Shown here one piece after another: positions 8,759 to 16,823 of a stretch of 57,360 bases of DNA. The notes below the pieces were generated by a model. That model searched no databases. It worked only from the letters and a program-made list of their open reading frames with translations, and had not been told where the DNA came from. The translations under genes and the position numbers were made by a program. Source of the stretch: Oscillospiraceae bacterium (lineage in GTDB: Bacteria > Bacillota > Clostridia > Oscillospirales > Ruminococcaceae); the NCBI GenBank assembly GCA_017460835.1, contig JAFUAD010000024.1, forward strand, positions 1 through 57,360, written 5' to 3'. How positions within the stretch are numbered: the first letter of the stretch is position 1; every line of letters begins with the position of its first letter.

Positions 8759-9760
8759 ATGCGCGCAAAAAGAATTGCAATCCTTGACTGGGACACGATG
8801 GCATACAATCAGAGGGAGGTTTCCGCGAAGCGCTTTGCGAACCTCGCCGACCATGTCGATGTGTTCCGCTCGACCAAGCCGGAGGAGACCGTGCAGAACA
8901 TCGGCGATGCGGATGTGGTCATCTGCAACAAGGTGCTGCTGACGAAGGAGGTGCTGGAGGCCTGCCCGTCCGTGCAGTACATCGGCATTCTCGCGACCGG
9001 CTTCAACAACGTCGATCTTGCGGCGGCGGATGCCCGCGGCATCCCGGTCTGCAATGCCGGCAGCTACTCGACCGATGCGGTCACACAGCTCGTGTTTGCG
9101 TATATTTTCGATCATTTCCAGCGTGTTTCGCTGTATAATCTCGATGTCCGGCTCGGAAACTGGGAGTCCGCGCCGACCTTTTCCTATTTCCCCTACCCGA
9201 CCGGTGAGCTGCGCGGCAAGACGCTCGGCATCATCGGCTACGGCCATATCGGCAGAAGCGTCGCGCGGATCGCGGACGCATTCGGCATGAGCATTGCCGT
9301 TGCGACGCGCACACAGCCCGCAGACTGCCCCTATCCGCTCATGAGCACGGATGAGGTATTCGCGGCGGCGGATGTCCTGACGCTGCACTGCCCGCTCACT
9401 GATCAGACGGCGGGGCTCGTCAACCGCAAGACACTCGCGCTGATGAAGGAGACCGCGATCCTCATCAACACCTCCCGCGGCGGCACCGTCGTCGAGCAGG
9501 ATCTTGCCGATGCGCTGAATCATGACATGCTCGCGGGCGCCTATCTCGATGTGCTGAACACGGAGCCGATGGCCGCGGACACCCCGCTCAAAAATGCGAA
9601 AAACTGCGTTATTACGCCGCATATCGGCTGGACGCCGCTGGAGACACGGCGCCGTCTGCTCGATATCACGGAGGACAATCTGCGCGGCTGGCTCAACGGC
9701 AATCCGCAGCATGTTGTCAATCACCCGGAAAAGCCGAAAGCGCCGGATGCCGCAGAATAA
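8759..9760 (+). CDS. D-2-hydroxyacid dehydrogenase (glycerate/hydroxypyruvate type)
   Basis: 333 aa. The N-terminal half is the substrate domain (with ATGFNNVDLAAADARGIPV). The Rossmann motif GIIGYGHIGR lies around residues 157-166. The catalytic set is present: Arg in NTSRGG (~239), Glu in NTEPM (~267) and His in TPHIGW (~287). NAD(P)-dependent reduction of a 2-keto acid to the D-2-hydroxy acid in the cytoplasm is the expected reaction. The sequence most resembles the glycerate dehydrogenase branch, but substrate choice among hydroxypyruvate, glyoxylate and others cannot be read from motifs. It starts 3 nt after the small membrane protein. The LRR gene follows 33 nt downstream. Confidence 0.88.
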   Translation: MRAKRIAILDWDTMAYNQREVSAKRFANLADHVDVFRSTKPEETVQNIGDADVVICNKVLLTKEVLEACPSVQYIGILATGFNNVDLAAADARGIPVCNAGSYSTDAVTQLVFAYIFDHFQRVSLYNLDVRLGNWESAPTFSYFPYPTGELRGKTLGIIGYGHIGRSVARIADAFGMSIAVATRTQPADCPYPLMSTDEVFAAADVLTLHCPLTDQTAGLVNRKTLALMKETAILINTSRGGTVVEQDLADALNHDMLAGAYLDVLNTEPMAADTPLKNAKNCVITPHIGWTPLETRRRLLDITEDNLRGWLNGNPQHVVNHPEKPKAPDAAE

Positions 9761-9793
9761 TCCAGAACAGAGAAAGAATCGGAAGGAATCAAT

Positions 9794-11335
9794 ATGAACA
9801 AAAGAAACGGCGTATCTGCGGCGGTTTCCGTCCTGACCGCGCTGGCAGTGTGCCTGATGCCGGTCAGGGTCTTTGCCGACACCACCACGACCGCGGCGGA
9901 GACAACCACGGCAGAATCCGAAACCACAACCACGACGGCCACAGACCTGACGACGGAGCTCACGACCACCACGACGGAGACCGTGACCTACACGACCGCA
10001 GAGCCGCATCAGCCGGTTTTCACCGACCCGACGACCCGCATTACCTACGAGGTTCTGCCGGACGGCACCCTGCGCCTGACCGAATTCCGCTGGGAGAGCG
10101 ACGAGCTGGAGGTTCAGATTCCGGCGCAGATCGGCGGAAAGGATATCACGGTCATCGGCGAGCGCGCTTTTCTGTATTGCTACGCCGACACCGTCAATCT
10201 GCCCGAAACCGTCACAAAAATCGAAGCCCGCGCCTTTGCCGGCTGTGCGTATCTGAACCGGATGTCGATTCCGCCGCAGTGCGCGGAGATCGGCGAGGCG
10301 GCATTTCAGGGCTGCGAGCGGCTCACGGCCGTGCTGATGTCCGACTCGGTCAAACAGATCGGCTGGCAGGCATTTGACGGCACACCCTTCTCCGACAATC
10401 TTTCGGAGCCGCTGCTGATTCTCGGCGACGGCATCCTCTACGCCTACCGCGGCAGCGAAACGTCCCTGACGCTGCCCGCCTCGGTCAAGGTCATCGGCGC
10501 GCATGCCTTTGACGGAAACGGGACGCTCCGGAGCATCGTGCTCCCGGATTCCGTCACCCGCATTCAGTCCGGCGCATTCTCCGGCTGCACCGCCCTCACG
10601 GAGATTCAGCCGCCCGCCGTGCTCACGGAGCTGGCGCCCGATGCGCTGACCGATACCGCGTGGTATCGCAATGCAAAGGACGATTACCTGACCCTCGGCG
10701 ATATCCTCGTGAAATACCGCGGAAGCGGAACCGTCGCGGAGGTGCCGGACGGTGTGCGGGTCATCGCCGACGGCGCCTTTACCGATAACGCCGCCGTCAC
10801 GACCGTTCGCCTGCCGGATTCCGTGCAGGAGATTCGTGCGTCGGCATTTGCAAACTGCACCTCGCTTCAGGTCGCGGAGCTCGGCGACAGCATTACCGAA
10901 ATCGGCAGCAGCGCATTCTCCGGCTGCGGCACACTGAAATATCTCCGGCTCGGGCATCAGCTTCAGCGGCTCGGCGCCGACTGCTTCCTCGGCTGCCCGT
11001 ATCTGGAGGAGGTCTATCTGCCCGATACGCTGACGGAGATCCAGCCGCATGCGCTCGGCTATTCCGCAAATTACGATTTAATCCGCAACAGCCTCGTGAT
11101 TTACTCCAATACCGAGGCGGCAAGGCTCTATGCCGAGGCCGCCGGGATTCAGCATGAACCGCTGCCGGATGTGGAAAATACCGAGCCGCCCCCGGCGGTC
11201 ACGACCGTGCGGGGACAGGAGGCAGGCACAGGTGCGCCCTCCGGAACCGCGTGGATTCCCGCAGTCATCCTCGGCGGCGCACTCGTGCTCATCGGCGGCA
11301 TCACCGCCGCCCGCCGCAGAAAAGCCGCAAAATAA
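9794..11335 (+). CDS. Secreted BspA-like leucine-rich-repeat surface protein
   Basis: 513 aa. A signal peptide (residues 1-~28, ending VFADT) is followed by a Thr/Glu-rich linker (~30-72). An array of LRR_5/BspA-type repeats occupies residues ~80-440, with repeated IGERAF, IEARAFAGC, IGSSAFSGC and LPDSV units. A short tail leads to a C-terminal hydrophobic segment (IPAVILGGALVLIGGITA) and a basic end RRRKAAK, so the protein is likely membrane-held. No clear LPXTG is visible. BspA-like repeats mediate adhesion in several gut and oral bacteria; the ligand here is unknown. It is followed by an R2-type inverted repeat and a hairpin terminator shared with the convergent GH30 gene. Confidence 0.85.
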   Translation: MNKRNGVSAAVSVLTALAVCLMPVRVFADTTTTAAETTTAESETTTTTATDLTTELTTTTTETVTYTTAEPHQPVFTDPTTRITYEVLPDGTLRLTEFRWESDELEVQIPAQIGGKDITVIGERAFLYCYADTVNLPETVTKIEARAFAGCAYLNRMSIPPQCAEIGEAAFQGCERLTAVLMSDSVKQIGWQAFDGTPFSDNLSEPLLILGDGILYAYRGSETSLTLPASVKVIGAHAFDGNGTLRSIVLPDSVTRIQSGAFSGCTALTEIQPPAVLTELAPDALTDTAWYRNAKDDYLTLGDILVKYRGSGTVAEVPDGVRVIADGAFTDNAAVTTVRLPDSVQEIRASAFANCTSLQVAELGDSITEIGSSAFSGCGTLKYLRLGHQLQRLGADCFLGCPYLEEVYLPDTLTEIQPHALGYSANYDLIRNSLVIYSNTEAARLYAEAAGIQHEPLPDVENTEPPPAVTTVRGQEAGTGAPSGTAWIPAVILGGALVLIGGITAARRRKAAK

Positions 11336-11358
11336 AGGCGGCGCGAAATCGGAATATA

Positions 11359-11422
11359 TCAGTGCCTCCGGCGGATTGGAAACAGGGCAGAGTCCCGTTA
11401 TCAATCCGCCGGAGATGCTTCT
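11359..11422. repeat. Repeat R2, copy d (inverted CCGCCGGAG ends)
   Basis: CTCCGGCGGATTG (11367-) and CAATCCGCCGGAG (near 11403-) form a perfect 13-bp inverted repeat, enclosing GGAAACAGGGCAGAGTCCCG. The right end is the same block that closes copies c and e. Confidence 0.75.
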
Positions 11423-11428
11423 TTATCG

Positions 11429-11466
11429 ACAGGATGAGCCCCCGCTTCTTCTGAAAGCAGGGGCTC
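11429..11466 (+). terminator. Terminator between convergent LRR and GH30 genes
   Basis: Stem GAGCCCC-CGCTT facing AGCAGGGGCTC with a short loop, followed on the plus strand by TGTTCTT. The U-tract is weak. It sits just before the stop of the convergent GH30 gene. Confidence 0.6.
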
Positions 11467-11471
11467 TGTTC

Positions 11472-14144
11472 TTATGCAATTGCCAGATCGTCCTCTGTGA
11501 GCTTGCCGGAGAGGTATCGCAGCAGCTTTGCGAGGTCGTCGCTCTTGAGAGCGCTGTCGTGTGTGACATCCGCATTGAGCTTGCCCTTTGCGGAAATGCC
11601 GGTTCCGGTGTCCTCGGATGCGACCCGCGCGATCATCACCGCGTCGAGAACGTCAACAGTGCCGTTGTCATCCGCATCGCCCCACAGGATATTTGTGACC
11701 GGAGGCGCTGTGGTCTCGGTCGCTGTCGTGGTGGTATCGGCGGCGATCCACTCGCCGTACAGCTCGATTTCCGCGATATTGCAGCAGTACACATCATCGG
11801 TATTGTAGCTGTTCTGCGGCGCGCCGGAGGGCACCTGATAGCGGACGTACCGCGCGGTCATATCACCTTCAAAATCCTGCACATACTGCATTTTGAAGGC
11901 GGGCAGTCCGTTGATCGTATAAACCGTCGTCCAGTTGACGCCGTCCTTCGAGATCAGGAAGCTGCCGTCCGTGCAGCGGTATTCGAGCCCCTTGCGCGGG
12001 CAGAAGCCAATCGCCTGAATGTCATAGAGTGCGCCGAGATCGGCCTGCACCCATCCTTCGCCGACGCCGTCGAAATAGGTCGCGGTGCTGCCGTCGAATG
12101 CCTTTTTCGCATCGTTTGCGGACTGATTCCACGGATCAGAGCCGGTCACCTGCGCGGAGGTGATCTCGATTCTCGTCAGATCAGCGATCGTATTCGGCAC
12201 GCCGAACAGCTCGATCTCCGCGATATTGCAGCAGTACACATCATCGGTATTGTAGCCGTTATTGGGCTTGCCGTCCGGAACCTGATAGCGGACATAGCGT
12301 GCGGCCGCAGTACCGCCGTCCGGGCGGACATAGTGCATGCCGTAGCTTGGCTTGCCGGTGATCGTATAAACCGTCGTCCAGCTTTCGCCGTCCTCCGAGA
12401 CCATGAACATGCCGTCCGTGCAGCGTGCCTCATAGCCCGAGCGCGGGCAGTAGCCGATGCCGGTGATGTCATACACGCCGCCGAGATCGGCCTGCACCCA
12501 GCCGTTGCCGACGCCGTCGAAATAGGTCGAGACGCTGCCGTCAAACGCCTTCTCATAGCTCGTCGATGCGGTGTTGTTCCATGACTGCGAGCCGGTGAGG
12601 GAAACGGGCGTGAGCTTGCTGTCGAAGGTCGTGGTGCCCTTTACGCCGTCGATGATGTAGGTCGTGACGGAATTCGCCGCGAGCGAAACGGTCAGTCTGC
12701 CGTTTGCGATTGCCGTGCTGCCCGCATCCGCCCAGTTCTCGGTCTGGCTGGTGCGGATCGCCGCAGCCTTTGTGCCGACCGCATCGAACTGCGTGAGGTC
12801 AAAGGTCATCTCCGAGGCACTGCCTGCGGTGTTGTATGCGACGAGCACGAGCTGCTCGTTTTCCTTGTCATATGCCGCCATCGTGCTGCCGGAGGAATTC
12901 AGCATGATCATGCCCGGGCGGATATACCGCGTATACTGCCCAAAGCAGTAGTATTTCTTCGAGAGGATGATGGTGTCGTTGTCGTGATCGGCAACCGCGA
13001 CGCCCCAGAAGCCGCCGTTGATGTTCGGCATGCCGGAGTCCTTGTTGCCGTTGTAGCCGACGGAGGAAATATGGCTGTCGATGACCTGCCAGAGAATCCA
13101 CGCGGAGGCGTTCAGGTCATTGCAGTCGGTCGTGATGCGCCCCGCGAGCCAGAGCCCGCCGGCCATCGCGCCGGCATCGGTTCCGGCGGTGCCGTTGCCG
13201 TCCACCTCGCTCATCCAGAGGTTTTTGCCCGCTGCGAGCGCGGTTTCCTTGAGCTGGCCGCGCTTGCTGCCGCTGTAGGTGTGGGTGTCAATGCGCGTGA
13301 TCGCATTTTTCGCATCGGCGGAGAGCTGGTTAAAGGCATTGATCTGCGTGTCGATCGAGGTCTCGTCGGTGCCGCAGAGGATCACATCCCCCATGCCGCG
13401 GGCAGCCATTGCCTTTTGCAGCTCCAGAATGATCCTGCTCTCGGAGTCCCCGAGGTCGAAATGACAGCCCTCCTGCTTGTTGCTGTAAGCGCCCCAGTAA
13501 TTTGTATACGGCTCGTTCATCGCCTCGACGGACTGCACCTTGATGCCCCAGTCCTGCTCATAGTGCTTGCAGACCTCAGCGAGATACTCGGCAAAGGCGG
13601 TGTAGCTGTCGTCGCGGAGATTGTTCGTGCCCGCGTCGGTATTGCCGGTCGAGCAGCCGCTGTTTGTCATGTAATAGGGCGGCGAATTGGAGAACATCTC
13701 GACAATGGCGTCGTCGCCTGCCGCCTTGACGCAGCGCTGAAGCACATTGCGCTGATTGAAGTCGGCGGTCCAGTCGTAGGTGACGGTGCCGTTATTGTAT
13801 TTGGTATAGCCGGGCATGTTGGAGTCGGTTCGGGTGATGTGCGTGTGAGACGGGTCATCGCCGCCGCCGATGTTGAACCGCGCGATGTTGAGGCGCAGGC
13901 CGTTGTCGCCGTAGAAGGCGTCGGCCGCCTGCTGCGCGAGCGAATCGGAGTAGCCGAGGCGGTTTGCCCACCAGCAGAGCGAGGTGCCCCAGCCCTCAAA
14001 GACGCCGTTGTTGATCGCATAGGTGTCAGTCGGCGAGACCGTGACGACGGTTGCGGCACGAGCGGGCTGCGGCGGTACGGAGACCATGCCGCAGGCGAGC
14101 GTTCCGGCGAGCGTCGCTGCACAGAGCTTTTTTGCTTTTTTCAT
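11472..14144 (-). CDS. GH30 (subfamily 5-like) glycosidase with two F5/8 type C domains and a dockerin
   Basis: 890 aa from the ATG at 14144, chosen over an upstream in-frame start because AAAGGGGGA precedes it and a signal peptide (MKKAKKLCAATLAGTLACGM..ARAA) begins there. Order: GH30 catalytic (beta/alpha)8 domain plus beta side domain (~35-505), two discoidin/F5/8-type-C domains (~513-648 and ~658-798, near-duplicates), a short Thr linker, and a type I dockerin (~818-890; GDADDNGTVDVLDAV and NADVTHDSALKSDDL as calcium loops). The acid/base is Glu211 in EAMNEPY; the nucleophile is Glu313 in WMSEVDGNG. The FEGWGTSLCWWA opening is typical of endo-beta-1,6-galactanase-like GH30_5 members, so arabinogalactan side chains are the likely substrate. 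The dockerin implies attachment to a cohesin scaffold not present here. It has its own promoter. Confidence 0.9.
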   Translation of the reverse strand: MKKAKKLCAATLAGTLACGMVSVPPQPARAATVVTVSPTDTYAINNGVFEGWGTSLCWWANRLGYSDSLAQQAADAFYGDNGLRLNIARFNIGGGDDPSHTHITRTDSNMPGYTKYNNGTVTYDWTADFNQRNVLQRCVKAAGDDAIVEMFSNSPPYYMTNSGCSTGNTDAGTNNLRDDSYTAFAEYLAEVCKHYEQDWGIKVQSVEAMNEPYTNYWGAYSNKQEGCHFDLGDSESRIILELQKAMAARGMGDVILCGTDETSIDTQINAFNQLSADAKNAITRIDTHTYSGSKRGQLKETALAAGKNLWMSEVDGNGTAGTDAGAMAGGLWLAGRITTDCNDLNASAWILWQVIDSHISSVGYNGNKDSGMPNINGGFWGVAVADHDNDTIILSKKYYCFGQYTRYIRPGMIMLNSSGSTMAAYDKENEQLVLVAYNTAGSASEMTFDLTQFDAVGTKAAAIRTSQTENWADAGSTAIANGRLTVSLAANSVTTYIIDGVKGTTTFDSKLTPVSLTGSQSWNNTASTSYEKAFDGSVSTYFDGVGNGWVQADLGGVYDITGIGYCPRSGYEARCTDGMFMVSEDGESWTTVYTITGKPSYGMHYVRPDGGTAAARYVRYQVPDGKPNNGYNTDDVYCCNIAEIELFGVPNTIADLTRIEITSAQVTGSDPWNQSANDAKKAFDGSTATYFDGVGEGWVQADLGALYDIQAIGFCPRKGLEYRCTDGSFLISKDGVNWTTVYTINGLPAFKMQYVQDFEGDMTARYVRYQVPSGAPQNSYNTDDVYCCNIAEIELYGEWIAADTTTTATETTAPPVTNILWGDADDNGTVDVLDAVMIARVASEDTGTGISAKGKLNADVTHDSALKSDDLAKLLRYLSGKLTEDDLAIA

Positions 14145-14187
14145 TGATTTTCCCCCTTTGTATCTGTGCGGAACGAATCCTATCCAC

Positions 14188-14216
14188 ATCATAACACATT
14201 CAGAGGAAAGAATCAA
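14188..14216 (-). promoter_or_regulatory. Promoter of the GH30 gene
   Basis: Read on the minus strand: TTGATT (14216-14211), 17-nt spacer, TATGAT (14193-14188), 44 nt before the start codon. Confidence 0.7.
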
Positions 14217-14291
14217 TAGCTTTTCTGCATATTCTATGATAAAAAGTGACAGTTGAAGATTTTGCGGAGAAAGCCCCCGCCGCAGATGCAT

Positions 14292-14330
14292 AAAAAGATC
14301 GCGCAAACCTTTGAAAGGGCTTGCGCGATA
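14292..14330 (-). terminator. Terminator of the PAP2 gene
   Basis: On the minus strand ATCGCGCAA / TTGCGCGAT (9 bp) encloses an inner CCTTT/AAAGG stem and is followed by CTTTTTA. It lies 33 nt after the PAP2 stop. Confidence 0.8.
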
Positions 14331-14362
14331 CCTATATGATGCTATAACAAAGCCCTGCTCTG

Positions 14363-15031
14363 TCAGGCGTTTGCCGGAGCTTTTTCCGCTTTCCTGAGCT
14401 TCTCCAGAATGCCGGCGAAAAACAGCAGCAGCGCCAGACTGATCAGCACGCCCGCCAGAATATCCGTCAGCCAGTGTACGCCCGAGACCAGTCTGCCGAT
14501 CACCGTGACCGCGATCATCGCGGCACAGACCGCCTGAAGCAGCCGCCGCAGCCCGTCTGATGCGATATAGTTCGGCAGCAGCATCGCCGCACTGCCCATC
14601 ACGCAGCAGATCAGCATGGTGTGCGAGGACGGGAACGACGCCTCGACATGCGCATCGCCCTCCATGATCACAGGGCGGTAGTTGACGATCACCTTTTCAA
14701 ACAGCGCATACAGCCCCAGCACGACCGCATACAGCCCGCCCGCCGCGAGAATCTCACGGTCAACCTTGAGCAGGCTCCTCCGGCGGATGAGCTGCACCGC
14801 GCCCATCAGCGCGAACACGCCCGCGACCCCGATTGCCAGAATGCCGGTAATTTCCGTAATCCGGTACCAGAGCATGTGTACGCCGATCGCCTCGGAAACC
14901 TTATGATTGAGCGACGAAAGGCCGATCTTCGTTTCCTCCGGCCCGATCGCCGCAACATCTGCTGTCCGGACAAGAATCAGCAGAACCAGAAACAGGCAGA
15001 GCGACACGCCGCCTGCAAGAAATTTCTTCAT
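14363..15031 (-). CDS. PAP2-family membrane phosphatase
   Basis: 222 aa from the ATG at 15031 (AAAGGAAG 7 nt upstream; an in-frame upstream start lacks this). There are about six transmembrane segments. The three phosphatase motifs are present in order: K-x6-RP (KVIVNYRP), PSSHTM, and RLVSGVHWLTDI with the catalytic His and Asp. Enzymes of this family dephosphorylate lipid phosphates such as undecaprenyl pyrophosphate or phosphatidic acid at the outer membrane face. The substrate cannot be read from the sequence. It stands downstream of the RING/DUF2628 gene, separated by a hairpin at 15053-15090. Confidence 0.87.
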   Translation of the reverse strand: MKKFLAGGVSLCLFLVLLILVRTADVAAIGPEETKIGLSSLNHKVSEAIGVHMLWYRITEITGILAIGVAGVFALMGAVQLIRRRSLLKVDREILAAGGLYAVVLGLYALFEKVIVNYRPVIMEGDAHVEASFPSSHTMLICCVMGSAAMLLPNYIASDGLRRLLQAVCAAMIAVTVIGRLVSGVHWLTDILAGVLISLALLLFFAGILEKLRKAEKAPANA

Positions 15032-15052
15032 GATTTGACTTCCTTTCTGCAT

Positions 15053-15090
15053 AAATGCCTCTGCAATACCCGCGTATCACAGAGGCATTT
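15053..15090 (-). terminator. Hairpin between RING/DUF2628 and PAP2 genes
   Basis: AAATGCCTCTG / CAGAGGCATTT, 11-bp perfect stem with a 16-nt loop. The U-tract on the minus strand is short (ATTTA), so it may be a partial terminator or attenuator of read-through into PAP2. Confidence 0.6.
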
Positions 15091-15094
15091 GGAT

Positions 15095-15976
15095 TCAGTG
15101 CAGTGCCATGACGACGAACACCAGCGCCGCCGCAAGGCTCGCTTCGATGACCAGTGCAAGGATGATATTGCCGGTGCTGGTGCCGCCCTCAGACTGGATC
15201 TGCTCCAGCATGGCAGCCTCCGAGACGGCTTCCTTTTTGATCGTTTTGATGCGCCTGACCGTAAAGCGGTAATAGAGATAATTGCCGAACAGACACCATA
15301 CCGCCGAGACGGCAAGCCCGACAAATGACATGACGGCATCGACCCGCAGAAAGCCCGCCGAATTGACATCGAGCCACGAGGGCGAGATGTGGAACTGCTC
15401 GGACATATATTGCAGCACCGTCGTGATATTGAGCAAAAACTCGACCAGCATTGAGCCGAGTGTCATCAGCCACATTTTCCGGTTTGCAAAGTAAAGCTGC
15501 GGAAAAAACAGGCAGACCAGATTGAACGAGAATTTGCGCCCGGTCTGCTTCATCAGCCGGAACAGCGGGAGATAATAGAAGCGATTTGTGCCCACAAATT
15601 CCGCGACCTCGCGCATGGTCACGCCGTCCATGTTCTCCTCCGGATCCAGCCCGACGCAGGGGTCGAGCGGATTCAGCCGCACGCCGTCATAGAGCGAGCC
15701 GTTCAGCATCTTCGGCTGCTCTCCGCGCTCCCGCTCTGCGGCCTGCTCCGCCTGCTCGGCGAGCTTCTCCGCACGGTGCTCCCGTGCGATCTCCTGCCGC
15801 CGCTCGATGACCCAGCTCCCGCCGGATTCATGCAGCCCGGTATTCACGCACGCGCCTGCCTCGCGGTAGCACGCCCTGTGATACGGCGTACCGCAGTCCG
15901 GGCAGGTGACGATATCATCCTGTTCTTCAAAGGGCTTTCCGCAGATCTTGCAGGGCTGCCCCAGATATTCGAGCAT
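15095..15976 (-). CDS. Prokaryotic RING-finger (Prok-RING_1) plus DUF2628 membrane protein
   Basis: 293 aa, ATG start with AAGGGAGG upstream. The N-terminus is a zinc-ribbon/RING-like module: C9, C12, C25, C28, H33, C36 and C43 in the order CKIC..CPDC..PYHRAC. A charged helix rich in Glu, Ala and Arg follows (~55-90), then a region with four hydrophobic segments (~145-290) typical of DUF2628. This combination (a zinc module fused to DUF2628) is known from Firmicutes. A ubiquitin-like function is not established. The zinc module probably mediates protein binding at the cytoplasmic face. Confidence 0.8.
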   Translation of the reverse strand: MLEYLGQPCKICGKPFEEQDDIVTCPDCGTPYHRACYREAGACVNTGLHESGGSWVIERRQEIAREHRAEKLAEQAEQAAERERGEQPKMLNGSLYDGVRLNPLDPCVGLDPEENMDGVTMREVAEFVGTNRFYYLPLFRLMKQTGRKFSFNLVCLFFPQLYFANRKMWLMTLGSMLVEFLLNITTVLQYMSEQFHISPSWLDVNSAGFLRVDAVMSFVGLAVSAVWCLFGNYLYYRFTVRRIKTIKKEAVSEAAMLEQIQSEGGTSTGNIILALVIEASLAAALVFVVMALH

Positions 15977-16173
15977 GATACATCCTCCCTTCGGATTCCG
16001 GCCGGTTGCGCCGTTTTCGCGGCTCCCGGCAATTCTTCTCCTTATTTTACCACAAACCCCGCTGTTTTACAAGACCGGAGCGGTGATTTTCATGTATTAT
16101 TCACTTTTTTTCGCCAATTGCCCTCCTGATTTCCGTCAGGCGGCACACCTCTGAAAAAAATCTCAAAAAACAC

Positions 16174-16202
16174 TTGCATTTTGCCGCGGGATATGCTATA
16201 AT
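16174..16202 (+). promoter_or_regulatory. Promoter of secG
   Basis: TTGCAT (16174-16179), 17-nt spacer, TATAAT (16197-16202), 59 nt before the secG start codon. Confidence 0.8.
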
Positions 16203-16261
16203 AGCAGTAATCGCTTTTGAAAAAAGCAAATGTGTCTGATGAAAGAAAGGAATGTCTGTCC

Positions 16262-16543
16262 ATGAGCATGGTTGAAACAATCGGCGGCATCATCTTACTG
16301 GTCGCCTGCGCCCTTATTATTCTCCTGAATCTGTTTCAGGATCAGAAGCAGGATCAGAATATGACCTCTGCGATTACCGGTAGCACCTACGATTCGGCAT
16401 TCAGCAAGAATGAGGGCAACACGAAGGAAGCCCGTCTCAAGAGATGGACCACGATCCTGTGCGTGCTGTTCTTCATCACGACGCTGATCGTCACGATCGT
16501 TCCGGTCTGGTTCACAAGCGGCGGCAGCAACACTGCCGGCTGA
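16262..16543 (+). CDS. secG: Preprotein translocase subunit SecG
   Basis: 93 aa from the ATG at 16262; AAAGGAATG precedes it. An upstream in-frame ATG would add 15 residues with no family counterpart. It has two transmembrane helices: residues ~5-23 (ETIGGIILLVACALIILLNL) and ~70-90. A polar loop lies between them, with NMTSAITG and SYDSAF-like SecG features, here TYDSAFSKNEG. SecG assists SecYEG-mediated export by easing SecA cycling. It is monocistronic here, with its own promoter and terminator. In many relatives secG is followed by rnr and smpB; here it is followed by a repeat. Confidence 0.85.
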   Translation: MSMVETIGGIILLVACALIILLNLFQDQKQDQNMTSAITGSTYDSAFSKNEGNTKEARLKRWTTILCVLFFITTLIVTIVPVWFTSGGSNTAG

Positions 16544-16574
16544 CCGGAAGCAATACGCAATGCAATATGAAAAG

Positions 16575-16605
16575 AGCCTCCTGTTCTGATGCAGGAGGCT
16601 TTTTT
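16575..16605 (+). terminator. Terminator of secG
   Basis: AGCCTCCTG / CAGGAGGCT, 9-bp perfect stem with an 8-nt loop followed by a T run. A nearly identical stem follows the kinase gene at 55941. Confidence 0.9.
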
Positions 16606-16823
16606 ATTGATAAAGATGTATCTCCGATGATTTGTAATGGGGTACCCCCGCGTTGCTGTGTCGAGTTTGCTGAGCAAGTATCGAGCCTTAACCCCCGTTT
16701 AATGAGAAGAAAAATAAAAAGTACGCACATTTTAACATTTACTTATAATGGGATTCCAAAGGGATAGTATCCCTTTGGCGGGTTTGGGCAGCGCCCATTA
16801 TAAATCCATCGCGCAGCGATACC
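16606..16823 (+). repeat. Repeat R2, copy b (with internal A-rich insert)
   Basis: The first part matches copy a (AAAGATGTATCTCCGATG, TTGCTGTGTCGAGTTTGCTG). An A+T-rich stretch (about 16700-16745) intervenes. Then CCAAAGGGATA facing TATCCCTTTGG (16755-16777), TTTGGGCAGCGCCCATTATAA, and the end CATCGCGCAGCGATACC. No gene in the 280-nt gap. Confidence 0.8.

Noticed and set aside
8315-11050. A 911-codon minus-strand open frame across the dehydrogenase and LRR genes
   Set aside because: Same codon-bias effect; the sense frames have clear motifs and ribosome binding sites.
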